Positions 22,144-31,298 of a stretch of 64,000 nt of DNA are shown here, one piece after another. The translations under genes and the position numbers were made by a program. Position 1 is the first letter of the stretch. Each line of letters begins with the position of its first letter. The notes under the pieces are model-generated. The model was not told the DNA's origin. It saw only the letters and a program-made list of their open reading frames with translations, and ran no database searches. Source of the DNA: an uncultured Sediminibacterium sp. (GTDB lineage Bacteria > Bacteroidota > Bacteroidia > Chitinophagales > Chitinophagaceae); NCBI RefSeq assembly GCF_946481145.1, contig NZ_CAMLMJ010000003.1, positions 1 through 64,000 on the forward strand, given 5' to 3'.

Positions 22144-23712
22144 ATGCTAAAACAAAAATTGTTTTGCCTTTTAATGAGTTGTACCAGCCTGTCTATGCTA
22201 CAGGCACAACGTATTGAAACATTAAAAGACACATTGGTAATGAATAATAACCTGCGTTATGTATCCCTCAATGCACAATTAAAACCTGGGAAGACAAATG
22301 TCTTTTTCTTTACCAACGAGAATTGTAAGGGTTGCATGAATCAGACCAATGTACTTGAGAAATATTTTACCAATAATCCGGTCCCGACTAACATGAGCTT
22401 TTCGATTGTTTTCACCGGAAAGGTTAAAGACAAATCTGAACTGGCAGCATTCAACTCATCCGATATTTCTTTTGCCAGCATCTATATAGACACGAGTGAA
22501 ACCTATAGTAAATTTATCCGGCTGGGAAATAATCCGATCGTGTTTTTTGTAAATGATAAGGGACGAATTCTATATACACATAGTGAGGCAGACCCATTAC
22601 CTGCTATAAAAATTAAAGAAGTTGCCGATGGCTTATTTACTGGGCGTATTAATCCGGAGAAACTGAATTTTGATGCTAAATGGATTCCTTGTAACCCAGA
22701 TACAGCAACTTATTTCAGGGAATATGTCTGGAATAATATAACCAAACGTTATGTGCTTACCGATTATTTTAAAAATGGAAAACCACAAATGAAAGGACAG
22801 TACAGTCGTTTAAATCCACTTGTGTCAGAAGGTGCCTTTAGCTTTTATAGAAACGACGGTACCCTTGAGTCAACACGTTATTACCAGGATGATAATTTTG
22901 CAGGACAATGGGTATACTATGATTCCAGTGGTAAAGCTTTTGAATGGTTACAATACAAAGACGCTAAACTGGCGGGGCCATACAAAATAATTTATGAAGA
23001 TAATACCTATCTGACAGGCCAGTTTCTTGAGGGTGTAAGAACAGGTACATGGAGGGGGTATTCAGCAGACGGAAAAAAATTACTGGAGTATACCTGGATA
23101 AAAGGCAAAATGAATGGCATGTTTACCGGCTGGAATATGGAAGGACGCCCATATATGAAAGTGAATATGAAAGATGATGAAGTGTTTTTTGATTCCATTC
23201 CGATATTGTTATATGATAACGGACAGCCTATTGCAGATGTATTTGGTATTTCAAGTGATAAAAAATCTGCTAATATCAGGTACTATAGTGAAAATGGTGC
23301 ATTGACACTTTCCAGAACACTCCTTGGAGGCGACAGGATAAAAGCAATATTTTATAGAGAAACAGGTCTTCCGATCGCAGAATATGAGCTGGATCTAAAG
23401 AAAAAAGTAATGGATGGCACTTTTACACTTTGGTATGATAGTGGCAAGAAAAGGTATGAAATCAAATACAGCAATAATAAAGTACAAGCTGGTTCAAAAG
23501 TCTGGTATGAAAATGGAAAATTAAAAGAGTATTATGACCCGTTAGATAAAAAAGTTAAGTCTTATGATGAATCCGGGAACCAAATAGCTTATCCTGAATT
23601 CAGTGACCTGAATACACTGATTAATGATGCTAAATGGACCAAAGACAGATATGAATTAGTGGTAAAAGGTACAGAGCAGTTTTATGATATTATACGAAGC
23701 CTGATATTATAA
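22144..23712 (+). CDS. Exported thioredoxin-like / MORN-repeat fusion protein
   Basis: A 522-residue protein with a signal peptide (ends near residue 21, LSMLQAQR), then a thioredoxin-like domain whose active-site motif is CKGC (residues 61-64; after strand TNVFFFTNEN), then from about 190 onward a series of MORN-like repeats (GQYSRLNPLVSEGAFSFYRNDG, AGQWVYYDSSGK, GTWRGYSADGK, GMFTGWNMEG, GTFTLWYDSGKK, KVWYENGKLKEYYD). The repeats resemble YwqK-type proteins. Export plus a CxxC pair suggests a periplasmic or surface redox function. It is co-transcribed with the previous gene and ends at the terminator 23763-23785. Confidence 0.75.
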   Translation: MLKQKLFCLLMSCTSLSMLQAQRIETLKDTLVMNNNLRYVSLNAQLKPGKTNVFFFTNENCKGCMNQTNVLEKYFTNNPVPTNMSFSIVFTGKVKDKSELAAFNSSDISFASIYIDTSETYSKFIRLGNNPIVFFVNDKGRILYTHSEADPLPAIKIKEVADGLFTGRINPEKLNFDAKWIPCNPDTATYFREYVWNNITKRYVLTDYFKNGKPQMKGQYSRLNPLVSEGAFSFYRNDGTLESTRYYQDDNFAGQWVYYDSSGKAFEWLQYKDAKLAGPYKIIYEDNTYLTGQFLEGVRTGTWRGYSADGKKLLEYTWIKGKMNGMFTGWNMEGRPYMKVNMKDDEVFFDSIPILLYDNGQPIADVFGISSDKKSANIRYYSENGALTLSRTLLGGDRIKAIFYRETGLPIAEYELDLKKKVMDGTFTLWYDSGKKRYEIKYSNNKVQAGSKVWYENGKLKEYYDPLDKKVKSYDESGNQIAYPEFSDLNTLINDAKWTKDRYELVVKGTEQFYDIIRSLIL

Positions 23713-23762
23713 TTTAAAAAGAAGCCCCCGCATCAACCTTTTATTATCAATTTTAATAAAGC

Positions 23763-23785
23763 AAAAGACCTCAAAAGGGTCTTTT
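23763..23785 (+). terminator. Intrinsic terminator before the ECF operon
   Basis: AAAAGACC pairs with GGTCTTTT around a 7-base loop, followed by TCTTTTT. Confidence 0.85.
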
Positions 23786-23885
23786 TCTTTTTAGCAGGGG
23801 TAAACCAGTAAAAAAATGCCGCTATCTTGTAACTTTCTTTATCTCTCTCAGTTTATATCTCAAACCGTGTAAAACTATCCTGCGA

Positions 23886-24455
23886 TTGGCAAACGAATCT
23901 ATTGATAATCAACTCATGTTCAGGGTGAAAGAAGGAAACCTGGATCAGATGGGACTGCTTTTCGACAGGCACCATCGTTCGCTCTATGGCTTTTTTTACC
24001 ATAATACAGGGCTGAAAGATGCAAGTGAGGACCTGGTTCAGACGGTTTTTATGAATATGATTCGGTCAAGGGCCACTTTTACGGGTTCGTATAAGTTTGA
24101 AACATGGATGTATACCATTGCCCGTAATGCCCTAAAAGATCATTACAGGAAGAACAAAAGATCATCAGCTTTTGTAGACACTGATGATGTAGCCTATCAA
24201 CTAAAAGATAGTTCAGAAGCAGATGATAAAATACACCGGAAAGAAGAAGAGCAAATACTAAAACTGGCACTAGACCAGTTGAATGAAACAGACAGGGAGC
24301 TCATTATTCTTTCCAGATACAGGGAAATGAAATATCAGGAAATCGCAACCATAATGAACCTTACCGAAGGTGCCATTAAAGTGCGGATACACCGGGCGGT
24401 GAAACAACTAAAAGATAATTATTTACAACTAAGCCATAAAACCATTTTATCATGA
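23886..24455 (+). CDS. ECF-type RNA polymerase sigma factor
   Basis: A 189-residue sigma-70 family factor of the extracytoplasmic-function group. Region 2 is visible in LMFRVKEGNLDQMGLLFDRHHRSLYGFFYHNTG and YKFETWMYTIARNALKDHYRKNKR; region 4 is LNETDRELIILSRYREMKYQEIATIMNLTEGAIKVRIHRAVKQLK. The annotated start is a TTG (23886) giving MANESIDNQLMF; the next start, ATG 23916, would cut into region 2, so the TTG is preferred. The gene overlaps its anti-sigma partner by 4 bases (ATGA), which implies translational coupling. Confidence 0.92.
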   Translation: MANESIDNQLMFRVKEGNLDQMGLLFDRHHRSLYGFFYHNTGLKDASEDLVQTVFMNMIRSRATFTGSYKFETWMYTIARNALKDHYRKNKRSSAFVDTDDVAYQLKDSSEADDKIHRKEEEQILKLALDQLNETDRELIILSRYREMKYQEIATIMNLTEGAIKVRIHRAVKQLKDNYLQLSHKTILS

Positions 24456-25261
24456 ATTGTGCATTCGACAAAGAGCAATTATGGTCACTGGCACTGAACC
24501 AACTCAGTGAAGCAGATAAAGCCACTGTGAACATGCATGTGGCTTCCTGTGAAAGCTGTAAAGCCGAACTGAATGAGATCATGGGTTTCTGGAATATTAC
24601 TGCTGCACTTCCAGAACCAGATGCGCCGGAAGGAATGAAGCAACGCTTTATGACTGAGCTCGATAACTACAAACAAAAGCAGTTGTCGCACAGCAATGGA
24701 TTATCTGTATGGCGCGACCGGTTAAATGCTTTTATTACAACAATCACTACACCAAAATTTGGTTATGGACTTGCCATGTTATTAATAGGTGTGGTAGCAA
24801 CTACTTTCTTCTTTAAAACAAATGATAATAGCGGTAATGAGGTAAAACAATTATCCTCGCAGGTAAAGGAAATGAGGGAGATGTTGGCGCTGAGTTTACT
24901 GGAGCACCCTTCCGCATCTGAAAGATTAAGAGCCGTTAGTTACGTGGAAGAAATAGATACAGTAGATAACAGGGTTAAAGACGCATTGCTCACTACACTA
25001 AATAACGATGAGAATGTAAACGTGCGCCTCACTGCACTTGAAACCCTCTCTAAAATGACTGCCGATCCTAAAGTAAGAGAAGGGCTGATTCAATCAATTG
25101 CTCATCAGGATTCACCATTGATACAGTCTGCATTGGCCGACCTGATGTTGAAAATGCAGGCAAAGAAATCGGTTCGCTCATGGCAGCAATTACTGAAGAA
25201 ACCCGAAACCAATGATGCAATTAAGGATAAAATTAAACAGACCATTCACCAACTGAGTTAA
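24452..25261 (+). CDS. Membrane anti-sigma factor with zinc-finger and HEAT repeats
   Basis: A 269-residue protein. The N-terminal zf-HC2 domain carries H29-C33-C36 (HVASCESC) that holds the sigma factor; one membrane helix follows near 100-117 (FGYGLAMLLIGVVATTFFF). The C-terminal periplasmic part (about 150-269) is made of HEAT-like helical repeats (SERLRAVSYVEEID, NVRLTALETLSKM, SPLIQSALADLMLKM). The HEAT part likely senses an envelope signal. It overlaps the sigma gene and precedes two DUF4097 genes. Confidence 0.9.
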   Translation: MNCAFDKEQLWSLALNQLSEADKATVNMHVASCESCKAELNEIMGFWNITAALPEPDAPEGMKQRFMTELDNYKQKQLSHSNGLSVWRDRLNAFITTITTPKFGYGLAMLLIGVVATTFFFKTNDNSGNEVKQLSSQVKEMREMLALSLLEHPSASERLRAVSYVEEIDTVDNRVKDALLTTLNNDENVNVRLTALETLSKMTADPKVREGLIQSIAHQDSPLIQSALADLMLKMQAKKSVRSWQQLLKKPETNDAIKDKIKQTIHQLS

Positions 25262-25286
25262 TTCATTTCATAAAACCCCCTTAACA

Positions 25287-26150
25287 ATGAAAAAAATCTA
25301 TCACCTGCTGCTCGCAGGTACACTAATCCTTTGTGCCTGCGCTGACCTGCCCGCACAGGAGTTTAAAGAGCATGTGTCAAAACAATTTACCGTAAACCCG
25401 AAAAACCATGAAGCAGTACTTGCCGTGTATAATGTTTTTGGTTCTATTAAAGTAGAAGGTTACGACGGCGATAAGGTTTTGCTTGAAATTGATAAAAAAG
25501 TAAAAGCCAAATCGCAGGAAGAAGTTGACAAAGGAAAAGAAGAATTTAAGTTTGAGATGGAACAAATGCAAGACAGTATCCTGGTGTATATTTCTGCACC
25601 TTACGATTCCAGACCACAGAAAAGATGGGACAGAAACGATGATCGAAGAAGTATCAAATACACTTATTATCTTGATCTTGTGGTAAAAGTACCACATGGA
25701 ATAAGGTTAAGGGTATCAACCGTAAATAATGGCAATATCAATGTGGCCAATGTGTTTGGGAATCTCTATGTGAGTAATGTGAATGGATCAATTGACATTG
25801 AAAATGCTAAAGGCATCACTAAAGCAACAACAGTGAATGGCAAACTGAATGTACGGTATGCAGCAAACCCGCCAGCAGCTTCAACTTATCATACTATAAA
25901 CGGTGATATAACAGTTTATTATAAAAACAACCTGGATGCTGAATTGTTTTTCAAGAGTATGAATGGTCAATATTATACAGACTTTGACAATACAGAACCT
26001 ATAAATAATACATTAGTGAAAAATGCAGAGGCCAATGAAAAGGGAACGGTGTATAAGATCATTAAAAATGCAGGTATTAAAATTGGCAATGGCGGAAAAC
26101 AATTTCATTTCGAAACCCTGAACGGAAACGTTTATATCAAAAAATCATAA
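25287..26150 (+). CDS. Exported DUF4097-family beta-helix protein
   Basis: A 287-residue protein with a signal sequence containing a lipobox-like LILCAC near residue 18. The body is the repetitive DUF4097 pattern, short beta turns reading VNNGNINVANVFGNLYVSNVNGSIDIENAKG, as in adhesin-like or polymer-like right-handed folds. It is third in the sigma/anti-sigma operon, 25 bases after the HEAT protein, so it is probably a regulated target and possibly part of the envelope sensor. The biochemical role is unknown. Confidence 0.8.
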   Translation: MKKIYHLLLAGTLILCACADLPAQEFKEHVSKQFTVNPKNHEAVLAVYNVFGSIKVEGYDGDKVLLEIDKKVKAKSQEEVDKGKEEFKFEMEQMQDSILVYISAPYDSRPQKRWDRNDDRRSIKYTYYLDLVVKVPHGIRLRVSTVNNGNINVANVFGNLYVSNVNGSIDIENAKGITKATTVNGKLNVRYAANPPAASTYHTINGDITVYYKNNLDAELFFKSMNGQYYTDFDNTEPINNTLVKNAEANEKGTVYKIIKNAGIKIGNGGKQFHFETLNGNVYIKKS

Positions 26151-26159
26151 AACAACTAT

Positions 26160-26984
26160 ATGAAACAGCTAAAATATATCTTCTTACTGGCGCTTATTTG
26201 TATTACCACCAGTATCCTCGCACAGTCAACCGAAAAAGAACAATTAACCGTAGCGTTAAGTAGTCCTGGTAAACCTTATAAACTCAGGGTAGAACTGATT
26301 ACCGGTTCCATAAAAGTAACGGGCCATACCGCAGACAATATTCAGATTTTAGCAGATGCAGACGAGGAAAAACAATCTAAAGTAAAAGACAAAACCAAAG
26401 AAGGACTCAAAAGAATTGGCGGATCGGGTGGATTTGAAATAAAGGCCATTGAAAAAAACAATGAAGTCGTTATCAATAATAATAGCATCTCCCGTAAGGT
26501 TGATATTGAACTCAAAGTACCACAAAATGGAACCCTGATACTCAAAACCATTAATCAGGGTGATATAGTAGTAACCAATGTAAAAGGTGAATTGGAAATC
26601 AGCAATATCAATGGCGATATCAAACTTTCTGGAATTACAGGTTCTGCTGTAGCCACTACGACTAATGGAGATATCGATGTAAGTTTCAATGGTGTTACAG
26701 ATGGCAAGCCAATGGCGTTCTCTACTTTTAATGGCGACGTAAATATTAGTTTGCCTGCATCAGCCAAAGCAAACCTGAAAATGAAAACAGATCAGGGAGA
26801 AATCTACAGTGATTTTGAAGTTGCGGTTGAGAAAGGAAATGCTGCACCTGTAAAATCAAGTAACGGCGGCATATATAAGATAAGCAAAGACAGTTGGGTT
26901 TCCGGAAAGATCAATGGCGGTGGCGCTGAAATGATGATAAAGAGCTGGTCTGGCGACCTGGTCATCAGAAAAGCCAAGCAGTAA
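26160..26984 (+). CDS. Exported DUF4097-family protein, second copy
   Basis: A 274-residue paralogue of the gene before it, 9 bases downstream. Signal peptide IFLLALICITTSILAQ, then the same repeating turns (NQGDIVVTNVKGELEISNINGDIKLSGITGSAVATTTNGDIDVSF). It has no lipobox, so it is likely periplasmic or surface-released. The operon ends at the terminator 27051-27078. Confidence 0.8.
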   Translation: MKQLKYIFLLALICITTSILAQSTEKEQLTVALSSPGKPYKLRVELITGSIKVTGHTADNIQILADADEEKQSKVKDKTKEGLKRIGGSGGFEIKAIEKNNEVVINNNSISRKVDIELKVPQNGTLILKTINQGDIVVTNVKGELEISNINGDIKLSGITGSAVATTTNGDIDVSFNGVTDGKPMAFSTFNGDVNISLPASAKANLKMKTDQGEIYSDFEVAVEKGNAAPVKSSNGGIYKISKDSWVSGKINGGGAEMMIKSWSGDLVIRKAKQ

Positions 26985-27050
26985 AATTACCCCCTATAAG
27001 TTCTCATGTGCATCAGCTATCTGAACTGTTAAAGTGAAGATAAACTGATC

Positions 27051-27078
27051 AAAACGGCATCATTCCTGGTGCCGTTTT
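27051..27078 (+). terminator. Intrinsic terminator after the ECF operon
   Basis: AAAACGGCA and TGCCGTTTT form a perfect 9-bp stem followed by TTTTTATTT. Confidence 0.92.
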
Positions 27079-27155
27079 TTATTTCTACAAATATAATAAA
27101 GAATATATGTGTTTTTGACATTTATCTTTTTATCTTTTCAGGACAAAATAAAGCT

Positions 27156-28517
27156 ATGAGAAAGGCAATACTTTCAGTTGTATGTATCCTGATTGTTTAC
27201 GTAACAATAGCCCAGCAAAAAACAAATGCTGGTTGGACTAATTTATTCAATGGTCGTGATCTTACCGGATGGAAACAATTAAATGGAAAGGCAAGATATT
27301 CGGTATCCAATGGTGAAATAATCGGCACAACTGTTTCAGGAGAACCGAACTCATTTCTGGCAACGGAAAAGACTTACAAAGATTTTATCCTCGAACTGGA
27401 ATTTAAGCTGGATGCTGAAATGAATTCTGGTATTCAGTTTCGTAGTGAGAGTAAAGCAGATTATCAAAACGGAAGGGTTCATGGTTATCAGTTTGAAATA
27501 GATCCTTCCCCGAGGGCCTGGACAGGCGGCATTTACGATGAAGCCAGAAGAGACTGGTTATATACACTTGATTATAACCCAACTGCTAAAACAGCCTATA
27601 AACCCGGGCAGTGGAATAAATGCAGAATAGAATGTATCGGAAACAGTATCAGAACATTTGTAAATGGAATTGCAACTGCGCATATTATTGATGATATGAC
27701 TACCGAAGGTTTTATTGCATTACAAGTACATGCAATCGGAAAAAATGATGAGCCGGGAAAGCAGATCAGGTGGAAGAATATTCGCATTCAAACCAGTAAT
27801 CTAAAATCCACTCCTGCGGATAATGTATTTGTGGCTAATTTTCTCCCCAATAATTTATCAGAAGCCGAGAAAAAAAATGGGGTTAGTTTATTGTTCGATG
27901 GTGCCAGTACAACAGGCTGGAGAGGAGCATATAAGTCTGGATTTCCACAAAAAGGATGGGTGGTAAAGGATGGCACCATCAGGGTAATGCCATCAACAGG
28001 AGGAGAGTCGGTAAATGGCGGAGATATTGTTAGTGAAAAAGAATATGGGGCATTTATTTTACAATTCGAATTTAAACTAACAGATGGAGCCAATAGCGGA
28101 GTAAAATATTTTGTAACAGAAAGCGAGAAGAATATGGGTTCTGCAATCGGATTAGAATACCAGGTGCTGGATGATGAGAAACATCCAGATGCCAAAATGG
28201 GTTCTATTCAAAACAGAACACTTGCATCATTGTATGATCTCATTCCATCTGTAAGAGAACCAAGGGCAAGAAGAAAAATAGGTGAGTGGAACAGAGGAAT
28301 GGTTGTGGTACAGCCAAATGGATGGGTTACACATTACCTCAATGGATGGAAAATGCTGGAGTACCAGCGTGGGGCACAGTACTATTATGCACTGGTGGCC
28401 AAAAGCAAATATGCACAATGGCCAAATTTCGGCATGTCGCCCAAAGGCAGAATATTACTGCAGGATCATGGAAACGAAGTGTGGTTCAGAAGCATAAAAA
28501 TTCAGGAATTAAAATAG
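27156..28517 (+). CDS. Exported protein with two DUF1080 (3-keto-disaccharide hydrolase-type) domains
   Basis: A 453-residue protein. Signal peptide ILSVVCILIVYVTIAQQ; first DUF1080 domain about 25-215 (WTNLFNGRDLTGWKQLNGKARYSVSNGEIIG ... LELEFKLDAEMNSGIQFRS), second about 235-450 (LLFDGASTTGWRGAYK ... LQFEFKLTDGANSGVKYF). DUF1080 enzymes characterised so far act on 3-keto-glycosides. ATG 27156 is chosen because it begins the signal peptide; two near -7 boxes (TATCTTTT at 27123 and 27131) lie just upstream. The oxidoreductase gene follows 83 bases later and fits the same pathway. Confidence 0.87.
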   Translation: MRKAILSVVCILIVYVTIAQQKTNAGWTNLFNGRDLTGWKQLNGKARYSVSNGEIIGTTVSGEPNSFLATEKTYKDFILELEFKLDAEMNSGIQFRSESKADYQNGRVHGYQFEIDPSPRAWTGGIYDEARRDWLYTLDYNPTAKTAYKPGQWNKCRIECIGNSIRTFVNGIATAHIIDDMTTEGFIALQVHAIGKNDEPGKQIRWKNIRIQTSNLKSTPADNVFVANFLPNNLSEAEKKNGVSLLFDGASTTGWRGAYKSGFPQKGWVVKDGTIRVMPSTGGESVNGGDIVSEKEYGAFILQFEFKLTDGANSGVKYFVTESEKNMGSAIGLEYQVLDDEKHPDAKMGSIQNRTLASLYDLIPSVREPRARRKIGEWNRGMVVVQPNGWVTHYLNGWKMLEYQRGAQYYYALVAKSKYAQWPNFGMSPKGRILLQDHGNEVWFRSIKIQELK

Positions 28518-28600
28518 ATTTATTTCTATTTCATCATAAGAATGAAAGCAGTATGACTCCCGACTTTCTGTCATCGGACTTTCGGACAAAAAAAATAACC

Positions 28601-29953
28601 ATGTCAACAAACAGAAGAAAATTTATTGAGCAATCACTGAAAGCATCAGCAGCAGTTTATGCAGCATCCATGGGAATGAGTGCATCCAGTTATGCAAGAA
28701 TCATTGGTGCGAATGATCGTATACGGGTAGGAGTAGTGGGCTTTTCAGAACGATTCAAATTTTCCTTATTACCCTGTTTTCAAAATCATTTTAAAGAATT
28801 GAATTTTGATATCGTTGGTGTATCTGACTTATGGAAGATCAGGAGGGAGGAAGGTCAGGCATACCTGAAAGAAAGAATGGGACATGATATTACTGCTTTC
28901 AGAAACAATGATGAACTGTATGCTTCGAAGTCAGTGGATGCAGTAATTATCAGTACGGCAGATTTTCAACATGCATTGCATTGTATTGAAGCCGTGAAAA
29001 ATGGCTGTGATGCTTATGTGGAGAAACCATTTGCAGAAACCATGGCAGACAATAAGGCTGCGTTGAAAGCTGTAAAAGCTTCTGATAGAATTGTACAGAT
29101 TGGATCGCAAAGACGAAGTGGTGCAAATTATAAGGCCGGGGATGCGTTTGTTAAGAGTGGCAAGTTTGGTAAAATAACGATGGTGGAACTAAGCTGGAAC
29201 GTAAACCAGCCAGGTCGCTGGCGCAGACCCGGATTAGTGGCACAATTGAAAGAATCTGAAACAGACTGGAAAAGATTTTTAATGAACCGTCCATTCGAAC
29301 AATGGGATCCGCGCAAATACCTTGAATACCGTTTGTTCTGGCCCTATTCATCAGGCATGCCTGGTCAGTGGATGTCGCACCAGATTGATACTGTGCATTG
29401 GTTCACCGGTTTAAAGCATCCGCGTAGTGTGGTAGCGAATGGTGGAATTTATATGTGGAATGATGGAAGAAGAAATTGGGACACTACTACTGCCGTTTTT
29501 GATTATGGAACAAATGATAAAGATGGTTTCCAGGTAATATTTACTTCACGTATGCACAATGGTGATGAGAACCCTACGGAGATTTATTATTCTAACGGAG
29601 GAGAAATGAATTTGAATACCAATAAAATTTCTCCCAAGGGCGGCTTAAGAAGAAATCATGCGGAAGCCATGCAAATGCAACCCAACTTATTACCGGAAAT
29701 GAGTCTCTTAGACAATGCCCCAAAAGTTGTTGCATCAGCAAACACTGGTGGTGATGCACTCACATCTGCACATATGCGTAACTGGATGGAATGTGTGCGT
29801 AGCAGACAACAACCGAATGCACCAGTAGAAGCAGGTTATTATCATTCCATAGCCAACATCATGACCACTGCCGCCTCACGCTCCGGCATGAAAGCCACAT
29901 TTGATGAAGCGAAGCAGGAAGTGATGGTTGGGGGGAAGGCGTTTAAGTATTAG
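28601..29953 (+). CDS. Gfo/Idh/MocA-family oxidoreductase with N-terminal export signal
   Basis: An NAD(P)-dependent sugar dehydrogenase type of 450 residues. The N-terminus (STNRRKFIEQSLKASAAVYAASMG) resembles a Tat signal though with RRKF in place of the classic RRxFL. Then comes the Rossmann segment IRVGVVGFSERF, the DAVIISTADFQHALHCIEAVKNGCDAYVEKPFAET core with the catalytic EKP lysine, and a C-terminal substrate domain. The reading frame stays open upstream to 28286, but that part overlaps the DUF1080 gene, so ATG 28601 is used. With the DUF1080 protein it suggests oxidation and cleavage of 3-keto sugars in the periplasm (inference). The stop codon touches a word repeat. Confidence 0.9.
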   Translation: MSTNRRKFIEQSLKASAAVYAASMGMSASSYARIIGANDRIRVGVVGFSERFKFSLLPCFQNHFKELNFDIVGVSDLWKIRREEGQAYLKERMGHDITAFRNNDELYASKSVDAVIISTADFQHALHCIEAVKNGCDAYVEKPFAETMADNKAALKAVKASDRIVQIGSQRRSGANYKAGDAFVKSGKFGKITMVELSWNVNQPGRWRRPGLVAQLKESETDWKRFLMNRPFEQWDPRKYLEYRLFWPYSSGMPGQWMSHQIDTVHWFTGLKHPRSVVANGGIYMWNDGRRNWDTTTAVFDYGTNDKDGFQVIFTSRMHNGDENPTEIYYSNGGEMNLNTNKISPKGGLRRNHAEAMQMQPNLLPEMSLLDNAPKVVASANTGGDALTSAHMRNWMECVRSRQQPNAPVEAGYYHSIANIMTTAASRSGMKATFDEAKQEVMVGGKAFKY

Positions 29954-30031
29954 TCCATGGTCCATAGTCCATAGACCATAGACTTCCATGGAAAACTTCC
30001 TCCCATGGACTATGGTCTATGGACCATGGAC
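29953..30031. repeat. GTCCATR word inverted repeat
   Basis: Left arm 29953-29983 is built from GTCCATG/GTCCATA/GACCATA heptamers; right arm 30003-30031 is its complement, with 15 bases exact (29953-29967 against 30017-30031). The G of the preceding TAG stop is the first base of the first word. The same heptamer occurs four times inside mnmE. Confidence 0.88.
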
Positions 30032-30054
30032 GCTATCAGTATCATTCTGTAGCC

Positions 30055-31041
30055 TTATAATGACCCTCCTTCCACCAGCACCGAATCGACCAGAAGTTCT
30101 TTTGTGGTTGAAGTTGCATTGATGCAGGTCATCATGTGGGAGAAACTGAGGTGTCCCATTTTTTCTCCACTAGTCTCAATATAGGTGATTTGCGGGTGGA
30201 AGAGTTTTGGAATGGTTCCATTACTGATGGTGAGCAGGGCGATATTATCCGGGTAGCGTAATCCTCGCTCTTGGATGGTTTTCAAAACACCAATCAATAT
30301 TTCGTCACTCATACAGAAAATGATATCAGGCTGGTGTTTGTTGAGCATGTCGTTAGTAATAGTTTTGGCGTCGGCTGAGTTGTTGGCATGTTCAATTAGT
30401 AATTCAATTTCCTGGTGCGATTTAAAAGAGCTTTGTAAAGCAGCTTTTCTTTTTAGTGTGATAGATAGATCTGGGTTGCCCAATATGGCAAGAATAGATT
30501 TATATCCTTTCTCCAGCATTAACCTTGAAGCCAGTTGCGCACTTTTTTCATCGGCCATACTTACACTGAAAATACCTGGTGTATCTGGTATATTATCGAA
30601 ATACACTACAGGTATATCTAATTCAGTCATGCGTTCAAACCCTTTCAGGTCCTTGGTTTGAGCGCTAATGCATGCGAATACTCCAGATACCCTGTTTTGT
30701 CTGAAGAGTTTCAGGTTTTCGAGTTCAATTGCCGGGTCGTTGCCGGATTGCAGAATCATAACAGAATAGCCAAGTTTACGGGCGTCTTCTTCCACTGCAG
30801 CAATAAAGGTTTCATAGAAATAATTGCATACAGTGGGTACCATTAGCCCGAGTAGCTTACTGTTTTTAGTGCGTAATTGTACAGCACTAGCATTTGGTTC
30901 GTATTCCAGGGTTTCTGCCAGTTCAATTACTTTTTGTCTTGTTTTGATAGAAATATCTGGATGGTGTTTTAATGCCCTTGAGACAGTTGAAATGCTGATT
31001 CCCAGAATTTCTGAGATTTTTTTTAGGGTAGTTTGTTGCAT
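30055..31041 (-). CDS. LacI-family transcriptional regulator
   Basis: A 328-residue repressor type. The N-terminal helix-turn-helix reads TLKKISEILGISISTVSRALKHHPDISIKTRQKVIELAETLEYEPN with the hinge region RTKNSKLLGLMVPT, followed by a periplasmic-binding-protein-like sugar sensor (residues about 62-328; VVYFDNIPDTPG, PDIIFCMSDEILIGVL). It is divergent from the susC operon, so it probably controls that operon, itself, or the neighbouring sugar genes. A 22-bp inverted repeat stands 50 bases before its start codon. Confidence 0.93.
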   Translation of the reverse strand: MQQTTLKKISEILGISISTVSRALKHHPDISIKTRQKVIELAETLEYEPNASAVQLRTKNSKLLGLMVPTVCNYFYETFIAAVEEDARKLGYSVMILQSGNDPAIELENLKLFRQNRVSGVFACISAQTKDLKGFERMTELDIPVVYFDNIPDTPGIFSVSMADEKSAQLASRLMLEKGYKSILAILGNPDLSITLKRKAALQSSFKSHQEIELLIEHANNSADAKTITNDMLNKHQPDIIFCMSDEILIGVLKTIQERGLRYPDNIALLTISNGTIPKLFHPQITYIETSGEKMGHLSFSHMMTCINATSTTKELLVDSVLVEGGSL

Positions 31042-31091
31042 TCCGGTTATTTTTTACCCGTGTAATGTAAATAAAATTTCCACAGCAAACA

Positions 31092-31113
31092 TTTCCGCAA
31101 ACCATTGCGGAAA
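31092..31113. promoter_or_regulatory. Candidate operator in the lacI-susC intergenic region
   Basis: TTTCCGCAA and TTGCGGAAA are exact complements separated by ACCA, a 22-bp dyad 50 bases upstream of the LacI start. It is the best operator-like sequence in the 298-base divergent region. LacI-family sites usually lack a spacer, so the binding protein is uncertain. Confidence 0.5.
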
Positions 31114-31298
31114 ACTTTTTTATATTCTTAACTAATTAAAAATCAACACTTTATTGTCTTTTAAGAAGTAAAAATCAGTCATGTTTCATTTTTTTCAAGC
31201 ATCTTTTCTCCGATCTTTAAAGTCTTGTAATGGGTACGGAGGTCATTTTTCCCAGAAAATAGAAAATTTTAAGAAAAAATTTTGTTTCTGAAAAAAAT

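Noticed and set aside
28286..28600. 105-codon N-terminal extension of the Gfo/Idh/MocA gene
   Set aside because: It overlaps the end of the DUF1080 gene in another frame; the signal sequence starts at 28601.
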